From assembly GCA_023473405.1 (NCBI GenBank), contig JAMCZD010000461.1, positions 1 through 6,618 of the forward strand: a stretch of 6,618 nt of DNA, in the 5' to 3' direction. A model generated the notes under the pieces. It did no database searches. It was not told the DNA's origin and saw only the letters and a list, made by a program, of their open reading frames with translations. This document shows, in pieces, positions 1 to 6,349 of the stretch. Position numbers and translations under genes: made by a program. Source of the DNA: Candidatus Omnitrophota bacterium. GTDB lineage: Bacteria > Verrucomicrobiota > Verrucomicrobiia > Limisphaerales > UBA1319. Each line of letters starts with the position of its first letter. The first letter of the stretch is position 1.

Positions 1-577
1 CACCCCCCCAGTCCGGGTTTTCATTGTTCACGCGGAACTTCCAAGCCACCGCATTGTGCTCGCCGTCCAGCAATCCAGTAGCCGTAACGCTGATGCCGGT
101 CAATTCCGATGACACCGGCTCGCTCCAGGTCAACTCTAACCCGGTGGGTGTCCGGCTAATCCGGGTGTTGTCCCAGCCGGTCTCGGAGGCAATCTGGACT
201 TCCTGGGTACTGCCGGCATGTCGCAGGAGAAGGTTGAACATCGGCGGCGAATTCGTGGCCAATAACTCCTGGGCTCGGCGGGTGTCGAACAGGCTTTCGA
301 GTCGAATCCCGTTGGCAACCTGGCAAATCGCCAGGCCCAGGTCGCCCGCCTTGACCACCGCCCAATGGGGAGGCACCTCTCCCCTCCGGACCTGGGCTGC
401 TTCACCCGCCCGCTGCTCGGCCTGTAAATCTTGCGCCACGCTGTCTTTCCATGGCTCGGTCCACGTCGAGGCGCCTCCGCCTTGAGTCTCGGCTGGAGGT
501 GCGGCGGTGGCAAGGCCGCCGCCGAAGAGGTGGATCAACAGCCCGCAGGATATAAATATCCGAATCAGTGAGTGCAT
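1..577 (-). CDS. Exported protein of unknown function, N-terminal part (runs off left edge)
   Basis: An uninterrupted frame reads leftward from an ATG at 577-575 to the window edge, giving 192 residues and no stop. It begins MHSLIRIFISCGLLIHLFGG and continues to an Ala-rich stretch (LATAAPP), which looks like a Sec signal peptide cleaved near residue 25-27. A Gln/Glu/Ala-rich linker follows (about 30-65). Then comes what looks like a beta-strand-rich domain, with segments such as VVKAGDLGLAICQVANG, LESLFDTRRAQELL and LTGISVTATGLLDG. The alternating strands and the phrase 'NAVAWKFRVNNENPDW' recall the N-terminal beta-sandwich of secreted carbohydrate-active or DUF6259-like proteins of Verrucomicrobiota, but that is only an impression and I do not recognise the family. 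Overlapping frames in the same stretch lack a signal peptide and have shadow-like Arg/Pro-rich composition. The gene is divergent from pstS. No clear Shine-Dalgarno precedes the ATG. Confidence 0.72.
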   Translation of the reverse strand, partial: MHSLIRIFISCGLLIHLFGGGLATAAPPAETQGGGASTWTEPWKDSVAQDLQAEQRAGEAAQVRRGEVPPHWAVVKAGDLGLAICQVANGIRLESLFDTRRAQELLATNSPPMFNLLLRHAGSTQEVQIASETGWDNTRISRTPTGLELTWSEPVSSELTGISVTATGLLDGEHNAVAWKFRVNNENPDWGG

Positions 578-645
578 GCGGTTTTCTTTTTGCTCTGCAA
601 TTTGGGATTACTCAAGAATTATTAGCGCGAAGGTCTGAAGGGAAT

Positions 646-685
646 TCTTCACCGAATCGTAACTTGTTCTCCATCGAAACGCCAA
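646..685 (+). promoter_or_regulatory. Candidate Pho box array upstream of pstS
   Basis: Heptamers recur at an exact 11-bp period: TCTTCAC (646-652), TCGTAAC (657-663), TCTCCAT (668-674) and, more weakly, ACGCCAA (679-685), each separated by 4 bases. This 7+4 spacing is that of PhoB half-sites (consensus CTGTCAT), and the 3' half of each unit (TCAC, TAAC, CCAT) resembles TCAT. A possible -10 element, GATTAA, lies at 699-704. The match to the consensus is poor in the first three positions of each unit. The call therefore rests on periodicity, position about 90 bases before the pstS start, and comparison with the better array upstream of phoU. Confidence 0.35.
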
Positions 686-770
686 CGCGCTCAGCGAGGA
701 TTAAACCGGATGTTACGCCCGAGCGGGAAGCCGGCATTCGAAAAGACATGCGACGAAACACGATACGATT

Positions 771-1790
771 ATGAAATCAAAAAGGACCTTGATTCTTGCC
801 CTGCTGGGACTGGCGCTGGCCGCCCTGGTGGTTCCGGCGCAAGCCCAGATGTTGATCAACGGCGCCGGGGCGACCTTTCCTTACCCCATATACTCGAAGT
901 GGTTTGACGAATACGCCAAAGTGGACCCGTCGGTCCGATTCAATTATCAATCCATCGGGTCCGGCGGCGGCCAAAAACAAATCCTTTCGCAGACAGTAGA
1001 TTTTGGCGCTTCGGACGGTCCGATGAGCGATGCGAACCTGGCGAAGGCTCCCGGCAGAATCTTCCACATCCCCACCGTGGCGGGAGCAGTGGTTATTACT
1101 TATAATCTACCCGGCAATCCGCAGCTCAAGCTGGACGGCCCGACGATTGCGGACCTGTTTTTGGGGCGAATCACGCGCTGGAACGACCGCCGTTTGGCCA
1201 GGTTGAACCCGGGGGTCCGCCTGCCCAACATGGACGTCATCGTGGCGCATCGTTCCGACGGCAGCGGCACGACATTTATCTTCACCGATTATCTCTCGAA
1301 TATCAGCCCCGCATGGAAGAGTGAAGTGGGGAATGGCACCTCGGTGCAATGGCCATCCGGTTTGGGTGCCAAAGGCAATGAAGGCGTCGCCGGCCAGGTG
1401 AAACAGCTCGAAGGCACCGTTGGATACGTGGAGCTGGCGTATGCGCACCAGAACCAGTTGCCCTTTGCCGAGGTGAAGAATCTCGATGGCCATTTCATCA
1501 CGCCCTCGATCGAGACGGTGACGGCTGCCTTGGCTACGGCCCATATACCCGATGATTTCCGGTTTTCGATGGTGAACCCGCCGGGTGAAAAGGCCTATCC
1601 CATTGCGGGGGCCACCTGGCTGCTGGTTTATCAGAAGCCAATGGACCCGGCCAAAGGAAAGAAACTGGTCGAGTTTCTCAAGTGGGCAATGACCGAAGGC
1701 CAGAAAATGGCGCCGGCACTCGACTATGCGCCCCTGCCGGACAACTTGCGCCAGCGGGTGCTGCAGCGGATCGCCGGAATCCAGGGTTGA
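771..1790 (+). CDS. pstS: Phosphate ABC transporter substrate-binding protein PstS
   Basis: This is the extracytoplasmic receptor that binds inorganic phosphate and delivers it to the PstCA channel. It has 339 residues, close to the usual PstS length of about 320-350. Residues 1-26 form a signal peptide (basic MKSKR, hydrophobic core, ending VPAQAQ). There is no lipobox cysteine, so the protein is probably soluble in the periplasm. The phosphate-binding loops are all present: GAGATFPYP (31-39, the Ala-Thr-Phe contact), SIGSGGG (61-67), DFGASDGPM (77-85, with the Asp of the binding site) and HRSDGSGTTF (160-169, the Arg and Ser-Gly-Thr contacts). The C-terminal part (YPIAGATWLLVYQ, then YAPLPDNLRQRV) is also typical. 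The start is the ATG at 771; no strong Shine-Dalgarno precedes it. It is the first gene of the pst operon, with a possible Pho box about 90 bases upstream. Confidence 0.97.
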   Translation: MKSKRTLILALLGLALAALVVPAQAQMLINGAGATFPYPIYSKWFDEYAKVDPSVRFNYQSIGSGGGQKQILSQTVDFGASDGPMSDANLAKAPGRIFHIPTVAGAVVITYNLPGNPQLKLDGPTIADLFLGRITRWNDRRLARLNPGVRLPNMDVIVAHRSDGSGTTFIFTDYLSNISPAWKSEVGNGTSVQWPSGLGAKGNEGVAGQVKQLEGTVGYVELAYAHQNQLPFAEVKNLDGHFITPSIETVTAALATAHIPDDFRFSMVNPPGEKAYPIAGATWLLVYQKPMDPAKGKKLVEFLKWAMTEGQKMAPALDYAPLPDNLRQRVLQRIAGIQG

Positions 1791-1877
1791 GCCGATGGCC
1801 TCGTACTCGATTAGCCTGAGTCTGACGCGGTCCCGGTTGAAGTGGGCTTGCGGCAGTTCGTGGTGTCCTTTGCAGAT

Positions 1878-2855
1878 ATGAATGGAACGATTGCACTGCC
1901 AGGCGAATCCAAGGCGGCTGCCGCACGGATCGGCAAGTGGCGCTTGGGCGATCCGCTGTTCAAATGGCTCACCCTGGCTATGGCGCTGGTTGTGGTCGCG
2001 TTGATAGTGATCATCGGGTTCGTGCTGTTCCATTGGTCCGCGCTGGCCCGGCACAAGTTCGGCTGGGGATTCCTGGTGAGCAGCGAATGGAACCCGGTCG
2101 AGGACAGGTATGGGGCCTTGCCATTCATTTATGGGACCCTGGTGTCGTCCTTCCTGGCGCTGGTGATCGCGGTTCCTTTGAGTCTCGCCACGGCGCTTTT
2201 TCTCACCGAACTGGCGCCACGCTGGCTGCGGCAACCGCTGACTGTCCTGATCGAACTGCTGGCGGCGGTGCCGAGTGTCATTTTGGGGTTATGGGGAATT
2301 TTCGTAATGGTGCCTTGGCTCCGTATGCACCTGTTCCCAGCTCTGCGGTCCGCCTTTGGATTCCTGCCGCTGTTCAAAGGCCCTCTCTACGGCGTGTGCA
2401 TGCTGGCCGGCGGAATCATTGTGGCGATTATGATCCTGCCGATCATCACGTCGGTCTCGAGGGAAATCCTGCGGTCTGTGCCGAACCTTCAGCGCGAAGC
2501 CGCCTATGCCCTGGGGGCCACGCGGTGGGAGGCGATTCGGGTGGCTGTGTTGAGTCACGCGCGGAAAGGCTTGTTTGGCGCGGTGATCCTCGGGCTTGGG
2601 CGTGCGCTGGGTGAAACAATGGCCGTGACGATGGTGATCGGCAACCGGCCTGAGATTGCCCTGTCGCTCTTTGCGCCGGGCTACACCATGGCAAGTGTGA
2701 TTGCCAACGAGTTCGCCGAGGCCACGACGGACGTTTACCTGCACGCACTGTTCGAGATCGGCCTGGTCCTGCTAGGCGTTACGCTTATCGTCAACGCCCT
2801 GGCGCGGATACTCATGAATGCCATGGCCGGCGCCAATGTTACCCGGAGGGCATGA
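1878..2855 (+). CDS. pstC: Phosphate ABC transporter permease PstC
   Basis: This is an inner-membrane permease subunit that pairs with PstA to form the phosphate channel. It has 325 residues from the ATG at 1878. An in-frame GTG at 1842 would add 12 residues (GLRQFVVSFAD...), but neither start has a convincing ribosome binding site, so ATG is preferred. A long first membrane helix (about 30-52) follows a basic cytoplasmic N-terminus. Further hydrophobic segments follow, including the family-typical stretch between SVILGLWGIFVMVPWL and GVCMLAGGIIVAIMILPIITSV. The cytoplasmic EAA loop that docks with PstB is EAAYALGATRWEAI, beginning at residue 207. It is followed by the conserved GLGRALGETMAVTMVIGN. 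The gene lies 87 bases after pstS (51 if the GTG is used) and 3 bases before pstA. Confidence 0.96.
   Translation: MNGTIALPGESKAAAARIGKWRLGDPLFKWLTLAMALVVVALIVIIGFVLFHWSALARHKFGWGFLVSSEWNPVEDRYGALPFIYGTLVSSFLALVIAVPLSLATALFLTELAPRWLRQPLTVLIELLAAVPSVILGLWGIFVMVPWLRMHLFPALRSAFGFLPLFKGPLYGVCMLAGGIIVAIMILPIITSVSREILRSVPNLQREAAYALGATRWEAIRVAVLSHARKGLFGAVILGLGRALGETMAVTMVIGNRPEIALSLFAPGYTMASVIANEFAEATTDVYLHALFEIGLVLLGVTLIVNALARILMNAMAGANVTRRA
2845..2850 (+). promoter_or_regulatory. Shine-Dalgarno of pstA
   Basis: GGAGGG sits inside the last codons of pstC, 8 bases before the pstA ATG at 2859. It is the only strong Shine-Dalgarno in the pst operon. It supports the 2859 start over the out-of-frame ATG at 2852, which overlaps the pstC stop codon. 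Confidence 0.7.
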
Positions 2856-2858
2856 TCG

Positions 2859-3710
2859 ATGAAAGCGGCCCGCTATCCCTGGCGCAAATTCAAGGACCGG
2901 CTCATGCAACTGGTCATGGGCGGGTGCGCGATGTTGGTTATCGCGCCGCTGGGACTGGTATTTTTCCATTTGGTGAAATCGGGGATCAGCGCCGTGAACT
3001 GGCAGTTCTTCACACACCTGCCCAAGCCGGTGGGTGAAGCCGGGGGCGGCATGGCCAATGCCATTATTGGCAGTTTAGTGCTGCTGGGTGAAGCGGCCTT
3101 GCTGGGGGTCCCCGTGGGGGTGCTGGGCGGTGTTTACCTTTCCGAGTATGGCTCGAACCGGTTGAATTTTTGGATTCGATTTTCGGCCGATATACTCAAC
3201 GGCGTGCCGTCCATTATCTGGGGCATTGTGGTATACGCCCTGGTCGTGATCCCGATGAAAGGGTTCTCGGCCCTGGCCGGCGGGTTGGTGCTTGGCCTGA
3301 TGATGATCCCACTGATCATGCGCACCACGGAAGAGGTGCTCATCCTGGTGCCCAACTGCTACCGCGAGGCCGGCACAGCCTTGGGAATTTCGCAATGGCG
3401 TGTGGTGGTGCAAATCGTCATGCGCACCGCTCTGAGGGGGACGGTCACGGGCATTCTGCTGGCGCTGGCCCGCATGGCCGGCGAAACCGCTCCCCTGCTC
3501 TTCACCGCTTTTGGCAATCGCTTCTGGACCCATGACCTGACCAATCCTATTGCAGCCCTGCCGCTCCAGATTTTCACTTATGCCATTTCGCCTTACGACG
3601 ACTGGCACCGGCAAGCGTGGGCGGGAGCCCTGGTTTTGCTGTTGATGGTGACCGCGGTCAATGTTGGCGTGCGCGTTTTGACGCGCGATAGGATGACCGA
3701 AGACCCCTAA
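2859..3710 (+). CDS. pstA: Phosphate ABC transporter permease PstA
   Basis: This is the second membrane permease of the Pst importer. It has 283 residues, matching the usual length. A basic N-terminus (MKAARYPWRKFKDRLMQ) is followed by a first helix at about 20-42 (GGCAMLVIAPLGLVFFHLV). A periplasmic loop rich in Gly (PVGEAGGGMANAIIGS) comes next, then the BPD-type permease core. The conserved DILNGVPSIIWGI segment is present. The EAA loop for PstB docking is EAGTALGISQWRVV, starting at residue 170. It is followed by LALARMAGETAPLLFTAFGN, the PstA counterpart of the PstC GRALGETMAV motif. Only 3 bases separate it from pstC and 12 from pstB, so it is almost certainly co-transcribed and may be translationally coupled to pstC. 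Confidence 0.96.
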   Translation: MKAARYPWRKFKDRLMQLVMGGCAMLVIAPLGLVFFHLVKSGISAVNWQFFTHLPKPVGEAGGGMANAIIGSLVLLGEAALLGVPVGVLGGVYLSEYGSNRLNFWIRFSADILNGVPSIIWGIVVYALVVIPMKGFSALAGGLVLGLMMIPLIMRTTEEVLILVPNCYREAGTALGISQWRVVVQIVMRTALRGTVTGILLALARMAGETAPLLFTAFGNRFWTHDLTNPIAALPLQIFTYAISPYDDWHRQAWAGALVLLLMVTAVNVGVRVLTRDRMTEDP

Positions 3711-3722
3711 CTTGATGTCAAG

Positions 3723-4586
3723 ATGACCACTGCGACAATAGAAAAGTCCGTTCCCAGGAAACGCCTCGCTATCAATAGCCCCGCCATCACGGCGCCGGCA
3801 GCGAGCCGGCTAGAGGCGTTGACGCCGTCCGATTGGGCGCTGGACGTGCGAGATTTAAGCGTCTATTTCGGCACCAATCGCGTGCTGAAGGACGTTTCTC
3901 TCCAGGTCAGGAATCGCAGTGTCACGGCTATTATCGGCCCCAGCGGTTGCGGCAAGTCAACTTTCCTGCGCGCCATGAACCGGATGCACGATTTGGTCCC
4001 CGAGGCTCGGGTTACCGGCGCGGTGCGTTTGTTCGGCTCGAGCATCTACGGGCCGGAAGCGGACGCGGTCGCGGTGCGGCGCCGGGTTGGCATGGTATTC
4101 CAGAAATCGAACCCTTTCCCAACCCTGTCGATTGTGGACAATGTGAAAGTGGGCCCGCGGTTGGGAGGTGTTCGCCAACGTTCGGTGCTTGACGAACGCG
4201 CGGAACGTTCGCTTCGGTTGGCGGCGCTTTGGGACGAAGTGAAGGACCGGCTGAACGCGCCGGCGGTGAGTCTATCGGGCGGACAGCAGCAGCGTCTGTG
4301 CATCGCGCGGGCCCTGGCGGTCGAACCGGAAGTCCTCTTGATGGATGAACCGGCCTCGGCTCTGGACCCGATTGCCACCGCCAGGATCGAAGAACTGATC
4401 CTGAACTTGAAAAAGGACCTGACCATCGTCATCGTCACCCACAACCTGCAACAGGCGGCGCGCATCTCCGATTACACCGCCTTCTTTTACCTGGGCGAAC
4501 TCGTCGAATACGATACCACCTCGAAAATATTCACCGGTCCCGCCCGCCAAAAAACCGAAGACTACGTGACGGGAAGGTTTGGTTAG
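3723..4586 (+). CDS. pstB: Phosphate ABC transporter ATP-binding protein PstB
   Basis: This is the cytoplasmic ATPase that drives phosphate import through PstCA. All ABC motifs are intact: Walker A GPSGCGKST (72-80), Q-loop in MVFQKSNPFP, signature LSGGQQQR (from 184), Walker B ending LLMDEP (205-210), D-loop SALDP and the switch His in VTHN (His240). The C-terminus TEDYVTGRFG is the hallmark ending of PstB. At 287 residues it is about 30 longer than the Escherichia coli protein (257). The excess is an N-terminal extension of about 35 residues rich in Ala, Pro, Ser and Thr before the first strand (ALDVRDLSVYFG). There is no alternative in-frame Met before the Walker A region, and the Shine-Dalgarno is weak. 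Bases 4496-4548 recur inverted at the right end of the window. Confidence 0.97.
   Translation: MTTATIEKSVPRKRLAINSPAITAPAASRLEALTPSDWALDVRDLSVYFGTNRVLKDVSLQVRNRSVTAIIGPSGCGKSTFLRAMNRMHDLVPEARVTGAVRLFGSSIYGPEADAVAVRRRVGMVFQKSNPFPTLSIVDNVKVGPRLGGVRQRSVLDERAERSLRLAALWDEVKDRLNAPAVSLSGGQQQRLCIARALAVEPEVLLMDEPASALDPIATARIEELILNLKKDLTIVIVTHNLQQAARISDYTAFFYLGELVEYDTTSKIFTGPARQKTEDYVTGRFG
4496..4548 (+). repeat. Inverted-repeat copy A, inside pstB
   Basis: These 53 bases encode part of the PstB C-terminal region (…ELVEYDTTSKIFTGPAR). They are matched base for base, in reverse complement, by 6566-6618. The sequence keeps the normal PstB frame on both sides, so this is the native copy. Confidence 0.95.
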
Positions 4587-5041
4587 GACCAAGGATTCAG
4601 GGTCTCACAGGCCACCTTTCCAATCGAACTTGGATCTTCGCAATTTGAGGCCAAGAAACGCCAGGAGTGTTTCTGTCCTTTGACGGCCTGGCGAAATTCA
4701 AGAGTCTCTTCCTCAAAGCCTCCCGACTCCTTCGCTCCGATTTGAAAGCTATAATTGCCCATCTGACCCGACGGCAGTTGGAAGTCCAAGCGAATGGCAA
4801 AATCATTAGGGTGACCTCCTGAACGCCGCCTGACCTCGCTGATGCCGCTCCGTTCCCGCAAAGCGTGATCCAAAGAACTGTTGAGCGCGTTACTGACAAA
4901 ACGCAGGGCATCCAAAAAGTTGCTCTTGCCGGAACCGTTCTGGCCAACTAAAAAGACAAGCGACCGCAACTGGACTGAACAGGATGCGATGCTCTTGTAA
5001 TTCTTGATCACCACTCGCGTTATAAAAACTGAGCCTTTCAC
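4583..5041 (-). pseudogene. Truncated AAA ATPase (RecF/OLD-type SMC-like), N-terminal half only
   Basis: The frame reads leftward and carries the N-terminal half of an AAA_15/AAA_21-type ATPase: FITRVVIKNYKSIASCSVQL, then Walker A VGQNGSGKSNFLDALRFV, then LDHALRERSGISEVRRRSGGHPNDFAIRLDFQLPSG. Proteins of this kind, as I recall them, run to about 350-400 residues and carry an ABC-like signature and Walker B in the second half. Here the frame ends after about 152 residues (180 from a TTG at 5125), so those motifs are missing and ATP hydrolysis is unlikely. There is no ATG at the expected start; a GTG at 5041 is used here, and neither start has a Shine-Dalgarno. The TAA stop (4585-4583) overlaps the pstB TAG. 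The last 25 or so residues look unlike the family. It is probably a decayed remnant sitting between pstB and phoU. Confidence 0.7.
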
Positions 5042-5165
5042 GGGAGCGTATATCACTTCAGGCCGTGCGATGCCTCGGCATAATACCAGAACGAGCTGAT
5101 TAAACCCTTCCCCCCTGCCAAACAAGCAAAATCAAACGTGGGCATGAGACAAATTCATCCTCCAA

Positions 5166-5235
5166 TTCTCCGTTCCCTTCGCGAGACTCAGTTGTTTCTC
5201 GCGAAGGAAGCGAAGGGCGCGAAGGGAACGGAGAA
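5166..5235. repeat. Intergenic inverted repeat with 'gcgaagg' iterations
   Basis: Perfect 18-base arms, 5166-5183 (ttctccgttcccttcgcg) and 5218-5235, enclose a 34-base loop. The loop and right arm carry iterated units (cgcgaagg, agcgaaggg, cgcgaaggga). Such 'ctcgcgaaggaagcgaag' strings are, from general knowledge, a dispersed intergenic repeat type in Verrucomicrobiota and some other environmental bacteria. In one frame they read FLAKEAKGAKGTE, but this is not considered a gene. The hairpin lies 3' of phoU and could help end its transcript, though no T-run follows on either strand. Confidence 0.7.
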
Positions 5236-5276
5236 AACCGCACCCCATTCTCATCCCCAGCCCTTCGAGACCGCTA

Positions 5277-6011
5277 TCAAGTGTCAGGTTGAGGATCACC
5301 CTTTGGATTTGTTGCGCCTAATGTAGCGGCGCCCTTGCCGGTATGGCGGATGTCGCGTCCTTCGTAGAGGTACACGACCTGCTCGGCAATGTTGGTGGCA
5401 TGATCGGCGATTCGCTCGAGGCTTTTCGAGATCACCATGAGGTTGAGGCAGCGGCTGGTGCTGCGGCCGTCTTCGACCATGTAGCTGAGCAACTCGCGGT
5501 GGAGTTGTCTGTTGAGCGCGTCGACTTGTTTGTCCCGGGGAATGATGGCCCGCGCCTGGCCGGGCTGGCGGGTGATGAAGGCGTCCAAGGCCTCCCTCAA
5601 CATCCCCAAGGCAATCTCGGCCATGCTCGGGAGGTCAATGTAAGGCTTTAATTGGGGCTCGGCGTTCAATTCCAGCACCTGGCGGGCTATGGTGGTGGCT
5701 TCGTCGCCCACCCGTTCGAGATTGTGGCATATCTTCATGGCCACCGCGATCAGGCGCAAGTCGCTCGCCAATGGGGCCTTGGTGAGCAGGGTGATGGCCG
5801 CGTCGTCGAGTTTCACTTCGAGCGAATCGATGATCTCGTCTTCGTCACGGCACTGGCGCGCGAGCGCGTCATTACGTTCCACCAAAGCCTTGAGCGCCTG
5901 CCGAACGGCGGACTCGGCCAGTCGGCCCATCATCACGAGTTGTTCCTTGAGGGCGGCCAATTCCTGGTGGAAAGGTTGGGCCGCACTGTTGCCAGTTAGT
6001 TCATTGTTCAT
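5277..6011 (-). CDS. phoU: Phosphate signalling regulator PhoU
   Basis: PhoU is a cytoplasmic negative regulator that links the Pst transporter to the PhoR kinase and damps phosphate uptake when phosphate is plentiful. At 244 residues it is slightly longer than usual (about 215-240), mainly from a polar C-terminal tail (GKGAATLGATNPKGDPQPDT). Two three-helix PhoU repeats are visible. The first carries DEDEIIDSLEVKLDD (56-70), PLASDLRLI (80-88) and K93 with HNLERVGDEA (96-105). The second carries RDKQVDALNRQL (159-170) and SLERIADHATNIAEQVVYL (from 197). The two LERxxD metal-binding motifs are intact. The ATG at 6011 is chosen because it fits the family N-terminus; Shine-Dalgarno is weak. The gene runs opposite to pstSCAB, which is unusual, and has its own candidate Pho box 48 bases upstream. 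Confidence 0.96.
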   Translation of the reverse strand: MNNELTGNSAAQPFHQELAALKEQLVMMGRLAESAVRQALKALVERNDALARQCRDEDEIIDSLEVKLDDAAITLLTKAPLASDLRLIAVAMKICHNLERVGDEATTIARQVLELNAEPQLKPYIDLPSMAEIALGMLREALDAFITRQPGQARAIIPRDKQVDALNRQLHRELLSYMVEDGRSTSRCLNLMVISKSLERIADHATNIAEQVVYLYEGRDIRHTGKGAATLGATNPKGDPQPDT

Positions 6012-6059
6012 GGTCGGTTCGGTAATTCAGACAATGTTCGGCTTGCGTTCGGCGAATGG

Positions 6060-6088
6060 ATGACAGGGACGTGAATTCCGGGTGACAT
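6060..6088 (-). promoter_or_regulatory. Candidate Pho box (three half-sites) upstream of phoU
   Basis: Read on the - strand toward phoU, three heptamers occur in a strict 7-4-7-4-7 arrangement: ATGTCAC (6088-6082), AATTCAC (6077-6071) and CTGTCAT (6066-6060). The last is identical to the PhoB half-site consensus; the first matches at five of seven positions (TGTCA). The 11-bp period puts all three on the same helix face, as in known PhoB sites. The array ends 48 bases before the phoU start codon, a sensible promoter position. It implies that phoU has its own phosphate-controlled promoter. Confidence 0.6.
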
Positions 6089-6187
6089 TTAAAAAAACCG
6101 GGCCGCACTGCAATTCATCGTCATCCGGGCTCGAGCCAAGTCGCACACCCGCCACTCATTCTATCCACTTCATAATAATATATTCGC

Positions 6188-6216
6188 TTGGCGCTTTTGA
6201 AAGAATTCTGTATATC
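6188..6216 (+). promoter_or_regulatory. Candidate sigma-70-type promoter of the SBBP gene
   Basis: TTGGCG (6188-6193) and TATATC (6211-6216) are separated by exactly 17 bases. Each matches the -35 or -10 consensus at four of six positions. The pair faces the gene beginning at 6350 and would leave a leader of roughly 125 bases. Confidence 0.35.
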
Positions 6217-6349
6217 AGGCGAAGGCATTAGTAAGAATTAAAATGCGATGAAACGGCATAAGATATGCTGCAACTTGAACCAGCGGGAAAAGGGGAATGA
6301 GAGAATCGTTCCGGCCTTGCCCGCGCCTGAATGGGAAAGGAAAAGAGCA

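Larger units (their letters stand above)
6012..6349. other. Divergent spacer between phoU and the SBBP-type gene
   Basis: This spacer of 338 bases holds a Pho-box candidate for phoU (6060-6088), an A-run (6091-6097) and an AT-rich patch (about 6168-6183). It also holds a -35/-10 pair facing right (6188-6216) and a leader of about 130 bases before the 6350 start. An in-frame ATG at 6248 would extend the right-hand protein by 34 residues, but they are charged, Cys-containing and precede a clear signal peptide, so they are not taken as coding. No tRNA or other RNA gene is evident. Confidence 0.6.

Noticed and set aside
24..513. Open frames of 125-153 residues within the first 513 bases on both strands, other than the one called
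   Set aside because: They lack signal peptides and domain-like patterns and are Arg/Pro/Ser-rich. The frame starting at 577 on the - strand reads through the whole stretch with a signal peptide and normal composition.
568..774. A 68-residue frame just upstream of pstS, overlapping its start by four bases
   Set aside because: It has no Shine-Dalgarno and no recognisable features, and it covers the promoter region where regulatory sites are expected.
1107..2234. A long open frame antisense to pstS and pstC (375 residues)
   Set aside because: It overlaps two unmistakable genes, has no family features, and is rich in His, Arg, Gln and Pro, as expected of a shadow frame in GC-rich coding DNA.
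3671..3686. A small gcgcg/cgcgc palindrome near the pstA 3' end
   Set aside because: The arms are only five bases and lie within coding sequence; this is expected by chance in GC-rich DNA.
5166..5235. A rho-independent terminator for phoU
   Set aside because: The stem is strong, but the loop is 34 bases and no run of T follows in either direction, so it was called a repeat instead.
5138..5326. A small open frame through the spacer repeat (contains FLAKEAKGAKGTE)
   Set aside because: It is produced by the iterated gcgaagg repeat, overlaps the phoU 3' end, and has no ribosome binding site.
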